In this document: in pieces, positions 9,724 to 17,453 of the stretch
How positions within the stretch are numbered: position 1 is the first letter of the stretch
How the letters are laid out: every line of letters starts with the position of its first letter
Assembly: GCA_037045265.1 (NCBI GenBank)
Contig: JBAOHV010000016.1
Location: 434,001-498,000 of the forward strand
DNA from: JBAOHV01 sp037045265
Lineage (GTDB): Bacteria > Actinomycetota > Acidimicrobiia > Acidimicrobiales > Microtrichaceae
Length of the DNA: 64,000 nt
Direction: 5' to 3'
The notes under the pieces: model-generated
Seen by the model: the letters and a program-made list of their open reading frames with translations, nothing else
What the model was told of the DNA's origin: nothing
The model's database searches: none
Translations under genes and position numbers: made by a program

Positions 9724-9729
9724 TAGACT
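9724..9729 (+). promoter_or_regulatory. -10 box of the DUF222/HNH gene, probably leaderless
   Basis: TAGACT ends 7 bases before the ATG at 9737, placing the transcription start at the initiation codon. This supports the MFDAGRVARG start over an upstream start at 9692. A -35 box is not convincing. Confidence 0.4.
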
Positions 9730-9736
9730 CGAACCC

Positions 9737-11041
9737 ATGTTCGATGCAGGAAGGGTCGCTCGGGGCCTGGACCTCGATGGCGCAGCAGCAACCGGAGTGG
9801 CGGCAGCATCCGGCGTCTTGTCGACCATGGCGTCCCTCCCTGCCGGTGCGTTGTCAGACGACACGTTGGCCGAATCAGTGCTCGTGGTCGAGCAGGCGCG
9901 CCGCTTCCTGGATGCCGCCGAGCTGTCCTGGCTCGGGGAGCTGGATCGACGCGGGGTGACCGAGACCCGGTTCGGTCAGCGAGCGGCCACATGGCTGGCG
10001 CACGAGGCCAAGCTGCCCAGGTCCGTCGCCGCCGCACGCGTGCGAACCGCTCGCAGGGTTACTGGTGATCTGACCGTCGTCGGAGATGCACTGCGTGCAG
10101 GCTCGATCGGATTCGACCATGCCCGCGTACTGGCCGACGCCGCCAACCAGCGGAACATCGACGAATTGGCAGGCGTCGCCGGCGAGCTCTGCGACGTGTC
10201 TCGCGTGACCTCGTTCGACCGGTGGTCGGCCGAGGTGCGGGGGCTCGCCGACCTTCTCGATGCCGATGGAGGTCACGACCCTGCCAGCGGTGTGCCAGAT
10301 CCCAGGTTGTCGATCAACCGCGTCGGTGACGTCACAACGATCTCAGGGCAGCTCGCCGGCGACGGCGCCCACTTGGCCCAGTCAGCGCTCGAGCAGCTCG
10401 CCGACGAGATGTTCGCCGCGCACACTCGCGATCACACGATCGCTGGCACGCCGGTGCCGGGACGCCCCCAGCTGCTGGCGGAGGCGTTCGTGGAGCTGTG
10501 CCGCCGCGCACTCGCGGTCGATATCGGGGCATCTCGAGCGCCGCGGGTCGAGGCGACAGTCGTCATCAACGCCGCCGAACCCGACCGGGTCTGCGACCCG
10601 TCCGGCCGGTTGCTCACCGATCCAACGGTGCTCCTGTGCGATGCGGTCATGTGGCCGATCATCACCACCTTCGACTCGGTCCCGCTCGCCACCGGCCGTT
10701 CCCACCGCTTCGCCACCCCACACCAGGTGCGAGCACTGAACCTCCGTGACGGTGGCTGCGTGTTCCCGGGCTGCGACGCACCCGCATCGTGGACCGACAC
10801 TCACCACGCCGACCCTTGGGCCCACGGCGGCCGCAGCGACGTCGAGAGGATGTGTGGACTCTGCCGAAGGCACCACCGTCTGGCCCACCATCCGGACTGG
10901 CAGCTCCACCTCCATCCCGACGGTTGGACCAGCTGGACCCGACCCGACGGTCACACCTTCTGGGGCCAACGTCACCAACGCGAACGCCACGGCCCAGCTC
11001 CCGCTGGTCCCGCTGCCACACCTCCCCCACCCGACTCCTGA
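9737..11041 (+). CDS. DUF222/HNH endonuclease-domain protein (13E12 repeat family)
   Basis: 434 residues. The N-terminal two thirds is the helical DUF222 region common in actinobacteria (LSWLGELDRRG, AARVRTARRV). The C-terminal HNH motif is visible in CVFPGCDAPASWTDTHHADP, HGGRSDVERMCGLC and RRHHRLAHH, with paired cysteines and histidines that would bind zinc and metal. The family is multicopy and strain-variable in actinobacteria and is often linked to mobile DNA, but its role is unknown; nuclease activity is inferred from the motif. The start at 9737 is chosen from the adjacent -10 box. Confidence 0.85.
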   Translation: MFDAGRVARGLDLDGAAATGVAAASGVLSTMASLPAGALSDDTLAESVLVVEQARRFLDAAELSWLGELDRRGVTETRFGQRAATWLAHEAKLPRSVAAARVRTARRVTGDLTVVGDALRAGSIGFDHARVLADAANQRNIDELAGVAGELCDVSRVTSFDRWSAEVRGLADLLDADGGHDPASGVPDPRLSINRVGDVTTISGQLAGDGAHLAQSALEQLADEMFAAHTRDHTIAGTPVPGRPQLLAEAFVELCRRALAVDIGASRAPRVEATVVINAAEPDRVCDPSGRLLTDPTVLLCDAVMWPIITTFDSVPLATGRSHRFATPHQVRALNLRDGGCVFPGCDAPASWTDTHHADPWAHGGRSDVERMCGLCRRHHRLAHHPDWQLHLHPDGWTSWTRPDGHTFWGQRHQRERHGPAPAGPAATPPPPDS

Positions 11042-11072
11042 GCCCTCGCACGGGCGGGCGCTGCAGCGTCGC

Positions 11073-11304
11073 TCAGCGCACCGGCTCCATCCAGCGGGGA
11101 GTCGGGGTGGACACCGCGCGCTCGTAGAGCGACCGGCCGTCGTCGGTCACGTGCAGCAACATCCGACGGAGACCCTGCGCCCCCGCAGCGCGGTGACCTC
11201 CGCCAGCAGCTGCCACCCGACGCCGCGGCGGCGGTGGGCAGGCGCTCCACTCGCAGCGCTACGACTGCCTCGAGATCCTTGTCGGTCGCAGGGCGGATGA
11301 GCAC
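11073..11304 (-). pseudogene. GNAT acetyltransferase remnant
   Basis: The GTG at 11304 opens a typical GNAT N-terminus, VLIRPATDKDLEAVVALRVE. Within about 10 residues, in another frame, comes the acetyl-CoA-binding motif of the middle of the fold (AHRRRGVGWQLLAEVTALR). In a third frame comes a GNAT C-terminus (GLRRMLLHVTDDGRSLYERA, then PRWMEPVR and a stop at 11073). A full GNAT would need about 60 more residues between the first two parts, so besides at least two frameshifts there seems to be an internal deletion. I read it as a decayed gene, although sequence error could explain the frame changes. Confidence 0.45.
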
Positions 11305-11366
11305 CGGGCGATCGTGATGGTGTCGCGCACGGCCTGGTCGAGGTGTGGCTGCTCGGGCGAGTCAGC

Positions 11367-12140
11367 TCAGACGACGCCGCCCAGTCCGCCCGGGTCTATC
11401 GGGAAGTGGATCATCTCGACACCGCGAGCGGGGTCGAGGTCGGTCAGCCCGCCAGGGTCCGTTCCGGTCAGCAGCGCCAACAGCTGACGCAGGAGCGCCG
11501 CGGTCGCTCCCCAGACTGTGTCGCCGACCAGGTCGAAGAAGTACACCGGCCGGGAGTTCTCACCCTCCCCCCAGCGCTCCTCGCGGAACACCCCCGGTTC
11601 CATCAGCTCCGACAGAGGCACGTGCAGCACCGCCTCGACCTCGGCAGGGTTGCGGCCCAGCTCCGGCCGCCCCTCGATCAGCCCGACGACCGGAACTATG
11701 TACGCACGCCGGGTGACCGTGGTCAGGTGGTCGAGCTCCCCCAGTGGCTCGACGGCCGCGGGGTCCAGGAACACCTCCTCCTGCGCCTCTCGCAGCGCCG
11801 CCTGGACGTAGCTCTCCCCCGGATCTGCGCGGCCACCGGGGAAGCTGACCTCGCCCTTGTGGGTACGAAGCGACTGAGCACGTCGGGTCAGCACCACGAA
11901 CAGCTCGCCGTCATGCTCGTACAACGGTACGAGCACTGCGGACGGGGATGCACCCAGCTCTCGAACCGGCGACGGCAGGCCCTGACGCTCAGCCGGCACC
12001 GCCGAACGAACACGCTCGGGCACTATCAGCCCGCTCGTCTGTCTCACCTGCGACCAGGGAGCGGGACGCCCGGGGGTCCACAGGGCAGGTCGTGGGATCA
12101 CCTGAGGGCCGCCGCGACCCGCGGCTACCGGATCGGTCAC
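11367..12140 (-). CDS. Nudix hydrolase, CoA-pyrophosphatase-like
   Basis: 257 residues. The segment LTRRAQSLRTHKGEVSFPGG followed by RADPGESYVQAALREAQEEV matches the CoA-diphosphatase group of Nudix enzymes (the SFPGG motif precedes the Nudix box). The Nudix signature GX5EX7REUXEEXGU is complete except that the penultimate glycine is phenylalanine (REAQEEVFLDP). The N-terminal 70 residues are proline/arginine-rich. The likely role is cleaving CoA or related diphosphates. The GTG start overlaps the stop of a 27-codon upstream open frame as GTGA. It lies downstream of groEL and its terminator on the same strand. Confidence 0.8.
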   Translation of the reverse strand: MTDPVAAGRGGPQVIPRPALWTPGRPAPWSQVRQTSGLIVPERVRSAVPAERQGLPSPVRELGASPSAVLVPLYEHDGELFVVLTRRAQSLRTHKGEVSFPGGRADPGESYVQAALREAQEEVFLDPAAVEPLGELDHLTTVTRRAYIVPVVGLIEGRPELGRNPAEVEAVLHVPLSELMEPGVFREERWGEGENSRPVYFFDLVGDTVWGATAALLRQLLALLTGTDPGGLTDLDPARGVEMIHFPIDPGGLGGVV

Positions 12141-12220
12141 CTCGCAGGGAGGAAGCCGGCAACGAGCTCATCGAGCGGCTCACGCAGGTCGCCGGGATCG
12201 GGCGAGGGTCGGGGGTCCAT
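12137..12220 (-). CDS. Possible 27-residue leader ORF before the Nudix gene
   Basis: ATG at 12220 encodes a proline/acidic peptide (MDPRPSPDPGDLREPLDELV, then AGFLPAR) whose TGA overlaps the Nudix GTG as GTGA. A TACGAT -10-like box lies 8 bases before the ATG, matching the leaderless pattern seen at other genes in this window. It is too short to recognise. A role in coupling translation of the Nudix gene is an inference. Confidence 0.3.
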   Translation of the reverse strand: MDPRPSPDPGDLREPLDELVAGFLPAR

Positions 12221-12337
12221 GGGGCCGCATCGTACCGGCGGCGACCGGCAGCGGGAGTGTCGGCCCCGTTCCGGGAATCTGGGAGTCCCGGTGCAGCGGC
12301 GGCCGCGAGTCCGACAGAAGGGGTTCCTGGACGCGTC

Positions 12338-12364
12338 GAGGGCCGGCCAAGCGGGCCGGCCCTC
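12338..12364 (-). terminator. Hairpin terminator after groEL
   Basis: An 11-base perfect stem (12338-12348 with 12354-12364) and a 5-base loop lie 34 bases after the groEL stop. There is no clear U-tract, as is common in high-GC actinobacteria. Confidence 0.6.
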
Positions 12365-12397
12365 AACGGAATCACTCGGGCAGTGCCCGGGCGGTCA

Positions 12398-14040
12398 TCA
12401 CATCATGCCGCCCATACCGCCCATGCCGCCCATGTCGGGCATGCCGCCGCCGGCGCCCGCTTCCTCGGGCTTGTCGGCGATGAGTGCCTCGGTGGTGAGC
12501 AGGAGGCTGGCGATCGACGCCGCGTTCTGCAGCGCCGCACGGGTCACCTTGGCCGGGTCGATGACACCGGCCTTGAGCAGGTCCTCGAACTCGCCGGTCG
12601 CGGCGTTGAAACCGATGTTGCCGGTCTCACGCTCGAGCTGCCTGGACGATGACCGCACCCTCGAGACCGGCGTTGTCGCGCGATCTGGCGGGCGGGGGAA
12701 TCCAGGCTGTTCAACACGATGCGAGCACCGGTGCGCTCGTCACCGTCGAGTGCCTCGACCTGACCGGCGACAGCGGCCTTGGCCCGGACGAGAGCGGTGC
12801 CGCCACCGGCGACGATGCCCTCTTCGATGGCAGCGCGGGTCGCCGACAGCGCATCCTCGATGCGATGCTTCTTCTCCTTGAGCTCCACCTCGGTGGCGGC
12901 GCCGACCTTCACGACGGCCACGCCGCCGGACAGCTTCGCCAGACGCTCCTGGAGCTTCTCGCGGTCCCAGTCCGAGTCGGTGTTGTCGATCTCGGCCTTG
13001 ATCTGGGCGACGCGACCTGCGACGTCGTCGGAGGTGCCTGCACCCTCGATCACGGTGGTGAGGTCCTTGGTGACGACGACCTTGCGGGCCGAGCCCAGCA
13101 GGTCCAGCGTGGCGTTGTCGAGCTTGAGGCCGACCTCTTCGGCGATGACCTGGCCACCGGTCAGGACCGCCAGGTCCTGGAGCATGGCCTTGCGGCGCTC
13201 ACCGAACCCGGGGGCCTTGACCGCCACCGAGTTGAAGGTGCCACGGATCTTGTTGACCACCAGGGTCGCCAGGGCCTCACCCTCGACATCCTCGGCGATG
13301 ATCAGCAGCGGCTTGCCGGCCTGCATGACCTTCTCGAGGACCGGGAGAAGGTCCTGGACCGACGAGATCTTCGAGTTGAACAGCAGGATGTAGGGGTCCT
13401 CGAGGACCGATTCCTGACGCTCGGCGTCGGTCACGAAGTACGGCGACAGGAAGCCCTTGTCGAACTGCATGCCCTCGGTGAAGTCGAGCTCGATGCCGAA
13501 GGTGTTGGACTCCTCGACGGTCACGACGCCGTCCTTGCCCACCTTGTCGATCGCGTCGGCGATGACTTCACCGATGGACGAGTCGGCGGCGGAGATGGCT
13601 GCGACCTGGGCGATCTCGGACTTCTCGTCGATCTCCTTGGCCAGCTCGGCGATCGAACCGACCGCAGCTGCGACAGCGGACTCGATGCCTCGCTTGACGC
13701 CCATCGGGTTGGCGCCGGCTGCCACGTTGCGCAGGCCCTCGTGCACGAGCGCCTGGGCGAGCACGGTCGCGGTGGTGGTGCCGTCACCAGCGATGTCGTT
13801 GGTCTTGGTCGCCACCTCCTTCACCAGCTGGGCACCCATGTTCTCGAAGGGGTCCTCGAGCTCGATCTCCCGGGCGATGGACACACCGTCGTTGGTGATG
13901 GTGGGGGCGCCGAACTTCTTGTCGAGCACCACGTTGCGGCCCTTGGGGCCGATGGTGACCTTGACGGCGTCAGCCAGCTTGTTGACGCCGGCCTCGAGCG
14001 AGCGACGAGCTTCGTCGTCGAACTTCAGAATCTTTGACAT
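12398..14040 (-). CDS. groEL: Chaperonin GroEL (60 kDa), two frameshifts
   Basis: ATP-dependent folding chaperone that works with GroES. It starts MSKILKFDDEARRSLEAGVN and has VTIGPKGRNVVLDKKFG, the ATP-site GDGTTTATVLAQAL, and a C-terminal Gly-Met tail (GGMPDMGGMGGMGGMM). Two one-base insertions, near 12678 and 12641, move the last 80 residues out of frame; correcting both gives RQIADNAGLEGAVIVQQLER. Expected length is about 547 residues. It follows groES by 50 bases and is expected to be under the same CIRCE/HrcA control. Confidence 0.95.
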
Positions 14041-14090
14041 GTGTTCTCTTCTTCGTTCAGGAGTGGTCTGTGACGATCAGTTGGCGTTGA

Positions 14091-14378
14091 TCACTTGATG
14101 GTCGCGAGCACGTCGCGGCCCGCGAGGATGAGCAGGTCCTCACCCTCGATGGTGATCTCGGTGCCGCCGTACTTGGAGTACACGACGGTGTCGCCGACGT
14201 TGATGTCGAGCGGGATCAGCTCGCCGGAGTCGGAACGACGGCCCGGGCCCACAGCGAGGACTTCGCCCTGCTGTGGCTTCTCCTTGGCGGAGTCCGGGAT
14301 CACCAGACCGCTGGCGGTCTTCTCCTCGGCCTCGGCCGGACGGACGACGATGCGGTCCTCGAGGGGCTGGATGCTCAT
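14091..14378 (-). CDS. groES: Co-chaperonin GroES
   Basis: 95 residues from the ATG at 14378 (MSIQPLEDRIVVRPAEAEEK), the normal family length, with GLVIPDSAKEKPQQGEV covering the mobile loop that contacts GroEL and ending VLATIK. ACGGAGG lies 9 bases before the start. Frames reaching further upstream run into the CIRCE elements and are not credible. It is the first gene of groES-groEL, directly downstream of two CIRCE operators. Confidence 0.95.
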   Translation of the reverse strand: MSIQPLEDRIVVRPAEAEEKTASGLVIPDSAKEKPQQGEVLAVGPGRRSDSGELIPLDINVGDTVVYSKYGGTEITIEGEDLLILAGRDVLATIK

Positions 14379-14400
14379 GCTGAATTGCCTCCGTAGGCGG

Positions 14401-14429
14401 TTTGGCACTCGATACTGACGAGTGCCAAA
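14401..14429 (-). promoter_or_regulatory. CIRCE operator, proximal copy (variant)
   Basis: TTTGGCACTC-N9-GAGTGCCAAA, a perfect 10-base inverted repeat with the CIRCE spacing. The arm reads TTGGCACTC rather than the consensus TTAGCACTC. It lies 22 bases upstream of groES and should bind HrcA. Confidence 0.85.
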
Positions 14430-14433
14430 CCTA
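14428..14433 (-). promoter_or_regulatory. Possible groESL -10 box between the CIRCE copies
   Basis: TAGGTT on the minus strand sits at the junction of the two CIRCE elements, 50 bases from groES. The hexamer 17 bases upstream (TAGCAC) is a poor -35, so the promoter is tentative. HrcA on either CIRCE would block it. Confidence 0.35.
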
Positions 14434-14457
14434 GCACTCGATTTGGCCGAGTGCTAG
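14431..14457 (-). promoter_or_regulatory. CIRCE operator, distal copy (consensus)
   Basis: CTAGCACTC-N9-GAGTGCTAG matches the classical CIRCE element almost perfectly and forms a perfect inverted repeat. It starts one base from the proximal copy. Confidence 0.9.
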
Positions 14458-14500
14458 GCACCCCGACCGAGGTGACCGAGGGACGGATCAGACATGGGCT

Positions 14501-15553
14501 TCAGCAAAGGGTCGGCAGCCTCAGGTTCGGGTCGGCCCCGCAGTCGAGCGGAGTCGGACCCAGCCGCTCGAGCCTGTACCACCCCGCCGACGCGATCATC
14601 GCGGCGTTGTCGGTACACATCGCCCGGCTGGGCAGGAACCCGTGACGACCATCGTCGGCGCACGCCCCGAGGAACTGCTCGCGCAGTAGCGAGTTGGCCG
14701 CCACTCCCCCACCGAGCGCCAGCGCCTTCGCTCCGACCTGATCTGCGGCACGGCGGGCCTTCGCCACGAGCACGTCGACGACCGCCGCCTGGAAGCTGGC
14801 TGCGACATCCTCGGTCGCCACATCGGGATGCTTGCGCACATGGTTGACGACCGATGTCTTGAGCCCGCTGAAGGAGAAGTCCAGGCCTTCGTCCATCATC
14901 GAGCGCGGGAACCTGATCGCCTCGGGATCGCCAGACATGGCGACACGATCGATCGCTGGCCCGCCCGGGTAACCAAGGCCCAGGAACCGGGCGACCTTGT
15001 CGAACGCCTCGCCCGCAGCATCATCGAGAGTCTGGCCCAGCAGCCGGTAGCGACCGTGGTCCTCCATCGAGACGAGCATGGTGTGACCGCCCGACACCAA
15101 CAACACCACCAGCGGGAACGAGAGCTCGGGATCCTCGAGGAACGACGCGTACAGGTGCGCCTCGAGGTGGTTCACCGCCACGAACGGCACGTCCCAGGTG
15201 AGCGCCAACGCCTTGGCGGCGGACACGCCGACCAACAGCGCGCCGATGAGACCCGGACCGGTGGTGGCTGCAACCGCGTCGATGTGCGAGCCGTCCAGAC
15301 CCGCCTCGACGAGAGCCCGCGCAGTGACCGGGATCATCAGCTCGTTGTGGGCACGGCTGGCGATCTCGGGAACGACCCCGCCGTAGCGGGCGTGCAGGTC
15401 TACCTGCGACGACACCACCGACGACACCACCTGGGTACCACCTCGGACACACGCTGCCGCGGTCTCGTCGCACGACGTCTCGATCCCCAGGATCATCGTC
15501 GTCTGGTCGACAGTCCGGTTGTCGGCGCTCTGGTCGGCGACGATCAGCGGCAC
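14501..15553 (-). CDS. tsaD: tRNA N6-adenosine threonylcarbamoyltransferase
   Basis: Catalytic subunit that transfers threonylcarbamoyl to A37 of ANN-decoding tRNAs, together with TsaB and TsaE. The Kae1/Gcp signature includes MILGIETSCDETAAA, the metal-binding HLEAHLYASF, LLVSGGHTML, and GYPGGPAIDRVA. The GTG at 15553 is chosen because GGGAGGG lies 7 bases upstream; this adds 19 residues before the conserved MILGIETS, giving 350 residues. It overlaps the end of rimI by 10 bases and closes the tsaE-tsaB-rimI-tsaD cluster. groES starts independently downstream. Confidence 0.95.
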   Translation of the reverse strand: MPLIVADQSADNRTVDQTTMILGIETSCDETAAACVRGGTQVVSSVVSSQVDLHARYGGVVPEIASRAHNELMIPVTARALVEAGLDGSHIDAVAATTGPGLIGALLVGVSAAKALALTWDVPFVAVNHLEAHLYASFLEDPELSFPLVVLLVSGGHTMLVSMEDHGRYRLLGQTLDDAAGEAFDKVARFLGLGYPGGPAIDRVAMSGDPEAIRFPRSMMDEGLDFSFSGLKTSVVNHVRKHPDVATEDVAASFQAAVVDVLVAKARRAADQVGAKALALGGGVAANSLLREQFLGACADDGRHGFLPSRAMCTDNAAMIASAGWYRLERLGPTPLDCGADPNLRLPTLC

Positions 15554-16116
15554 TTCGAATCCCTCCCAGCCAGATCCCCGTCGATCTCATCGAGTCGGCG
15601 GCCGTATGCGTCACCGTCCAAGTCATGTGCCCACATGATCAGCGCATCCTCGTTCACTTCCCGGTAGTAGTTGCGACGGACCCCACCCGGGACGAACCCG
15701 AACCTCCGGTACAGCTCCTGTGCACCGCGGTTGGACATGCGCACCTCGAGGGTGACGCCCTCGAGACCCGTGGTCACGGCGTGGCGCATCGTCGTCGACA
15801 TCATCCGCGTGGCTATCGACGTGCGCCGACGATCGGGGTGGACCGCGACATTCGTGATGTGGCCCTCACCTGCGGTGTCCATGAGGCCGCAGTAGCCGAC
15901 CACCTCGTGTCCGTGCAGCGCCACGACGTAGTAGCGACTGGTGGGCATGCGCAGCTCACCCATGAACAACCCCAACGACCACGGATGCGGATTGGTTCGC
16001 TGCTCGATCGCCATGACACCGCGCAGGTGGCGACGCCGCATGGGCACCACGCACACCTGGGGCGCTGCACTTCCTTCACCCGACGGCACACGGTCGTGGA
16101 TCGACAGACCGATCAT
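15544..16116 (-). CDS. rimI: Ribosomal-protein-alanine N-acetyltransferase (RimI-like)
   Basis: 190-residue GNAT protein encoded between tsaB and tsaD, the standard place for rimI. Motifs include YYVVALHGHEVVGYCGLM, ITNVAVHPDRRRTSIATRMM for the acetyl-CoA loop, and AQELYRRFGFVPGGVRRNYY. The acetyl-CoA loop reads RRTSIA, where RimI usually has an RGxGIG-like run, a slight departure. The family acetylates the N-terminus of S18. The ATG overlaps the tsaB stop (ATGA). Confidence 0.85.
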   Translation of the reverse strand: MIGLSIHDRVPSGEGSAAPQVCVVPMRRRHLRGVMAIEQRTNPHPWSLGLFMGELRMPTSRYYVVALHGHEVVGYCGLMDTAGEGHITNVAVHPDRRRTSIATRMMSTTMRHAVTTGLEGVTLEVRMSNRGAQELYRRFGFVPGGVRRNYYREVNEDALIMWAHDLDGDAYGRRLDEIDGDLAGRDSKCR

Positions 16117-16811
16117 GCGGAGTCCCTGGTGGTCCAGTTGATCTCGGCGTCGGGACGGCGCAGGTAGATGGGAGCGATCTCGTCGATCTGCTGGTAGTCC
16201 TCGCGCAGGGCCCGGGCGTGGGCCAGCTGCACCAGCGACGAGGCCGACGGGAAGCTGCTGGCGCGGTCGACGATCTCGACGCGGGCCAGACCGTCGAAGT
16301 CCTCTCGGTAGCGATGGGCGCCGTCACCGACCAGCAACGCCTCCTCCCCTGTCGCGAGAAGTTCGGATGACAGATCCGCGGGCGAACCGACGGCGTGGTC
16401 CGAGATGCGCTGGACCCCACCGGGGACCTGTCGGTAGAAGGCGTAGAAGAGCTCGCCCCGACGGGCATCGATCGCGGTGACGATCAACCGGGAGCTGAAC
16501 CGCACCGGGAAGGCCAGCAGGTCGAGGCTGGAAACTCCGATCATCGGGACCCGTAGTGCGAACGCGACGGCCTTCGCACTCGCTATCCCGACGCGCAGGC
16601 CGGTGAACAGACCGGGACCGACGTCCACTGCCACCAGACCGATCTCCGACAGGGAGACCTGCGCCTGTTCGCAGATGAACTCGATCGCGGGGGTCAGGTT
16701 CTCGGCGTGACGCTTGCTCCTGGCGCTGTGAGCGGAAGCCAGCACACCCTCGTGCCCACCGAGGGCACAGCCGATCTGCGGCGTGGATGATTCGATACCC
16801 AGGATCAACAC
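16113..16811 (-). CDS. tsaB: tRNA threonylcarbamoyladenosine biosynthesis protein TsaB
   Basis: Inactive TsaD paralogue that forms the t6A complex with TsaD and TsaE. 232 residues from the GTG at 16811, which has GGGGAG 6 bases upstream. The ASKHA fold shows VLILGIESSTPQIGCAL and VDVGPGLFTGLRVGIASAKA. The frame stays open to 16892 but the extension is arginine-rich and encodes the tail of TsaE in another frame. The start overlaps the tsaE stop by 7 bases and the stop overlaps rimI. Confidence 0.9.
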   Translation of the reverse strand: MLILGIESSTPQIGCALGGHEGVLASAHSARSKRHAENLTPAIEFICEQAQVSLSEIGLVAVDVGPGLFTGLRVGIASAKAVAFALRVPMIGVSSLDLLAFPVRFSSRLIVTAIDARRGELFYAFYRQVPGGVQRISDHAVGSPADLSSELLATGEEALLVGDGAHRYREDFDGLARVEIVDRASSFPSASSLVQLAHARALREDYQQIDEIAPIYLRRPDAEINWTTRDSA

Positions 16812-17348
16812 GCGGCGCTCCCCCCACCGGTCGGGCCGGACTCCACCCATCGCTGCAGTGCGACCGCCAGGACGCCCTGCCGCGAGCGCCAAGATGCACC
16901 GACGGGATGCAGCTCCAGGATCCGCTCATCGGCATCCTCGCCGAAGGTCACCCGGACCTCCAGGTAGTCGCGGCGGCAGGGTGCTGACGATCGTGTCGCC
17001 CCACTCGATGAGCGTCACAGATCCGTCGTCGAGCAGCTCCGACAGGCCGAGATCGAGCGCCTCGTTGATCTGCTCGAGCCGGTACACGTCCAAGTGGTGC
17101 ATATCGATTCGACCCGAGTATCCCTGCACGAGAGCGAACGTCGGGCTGGTGATCTGCTCCTCGACACCGAGGCCGGCACCGAAGCCCTGCGTGAAAGCGG
17201 TCTTGCCGGCGCCGAGATCGCCGACCAGGAGCAGAAGGTCGCCCGGTCGGGCAAGTTCGGCGACTGCGGCAGCGAGCGCTCGGGTCTGCTCGACCGAGTC
17301 GGAGGTGGCGACGAGCAACTCTCTCACCGGCCGCTGGATCGAGCACAC
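16805..17348 (-). CDS. tsaE: tRNA threonylcarbamoyladenosine biosynthesis ATPase TsaE, one frameshift
   Basis: P-loop ATPase partner of TsaB-TsaD. It shows LVGDLGAGKTAFTQGFG (Walker A), ITSPTFALVQGY, and HHLDVYRLEQINEALDLGL, the usual TsaE order. After ...IEWGDTIVSTLP an extra base near 16980 shifts the frame. The true C-terminus continues as YLEVRVTFGEDADERILELH and ends ...GSAAC with the stop at 16805-16807, inside the tsaB start region. The GTG at 17348 is the only suitable start. First gene of the t6A cluster, 89 bases after alr. Confidence 0.85.
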
Positions 17349-17405
17349 TTCATCGCTGCGAGCCTAGCGAGTCCCAGGGTGATCGCCGATACGGGGCGGC
17401 GGTCC

Positions 17406-17453
17406 TCAACCGGTCGCAGCGTCAACCGGTCGCAGAGTCAACCGGTTGCGTGG
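17406..17453 (-). repeat. 16-base tandem repeat carrying the alr stop in three frames
   Basis: Three copies of TCAACCGGTCGCAGMG (plus strand; the third is degenerate) start at 17406, 17422 and 17438. On the coding strand each copy reads ACCGGTTGA; the copy at 17438 supplies the real alr stop. With a 16-base period the two downstream TGAs fall in the +1 and +2 frames, so all three frames are closed. Confidence 0.8.

Noticed and set aside
14379..14408. Longer GroES start within the CIRCE region
   Set aside because: The ATG at 14378 has a good ribosome-binding site and gives the family length; upstream codons overlap the operator.
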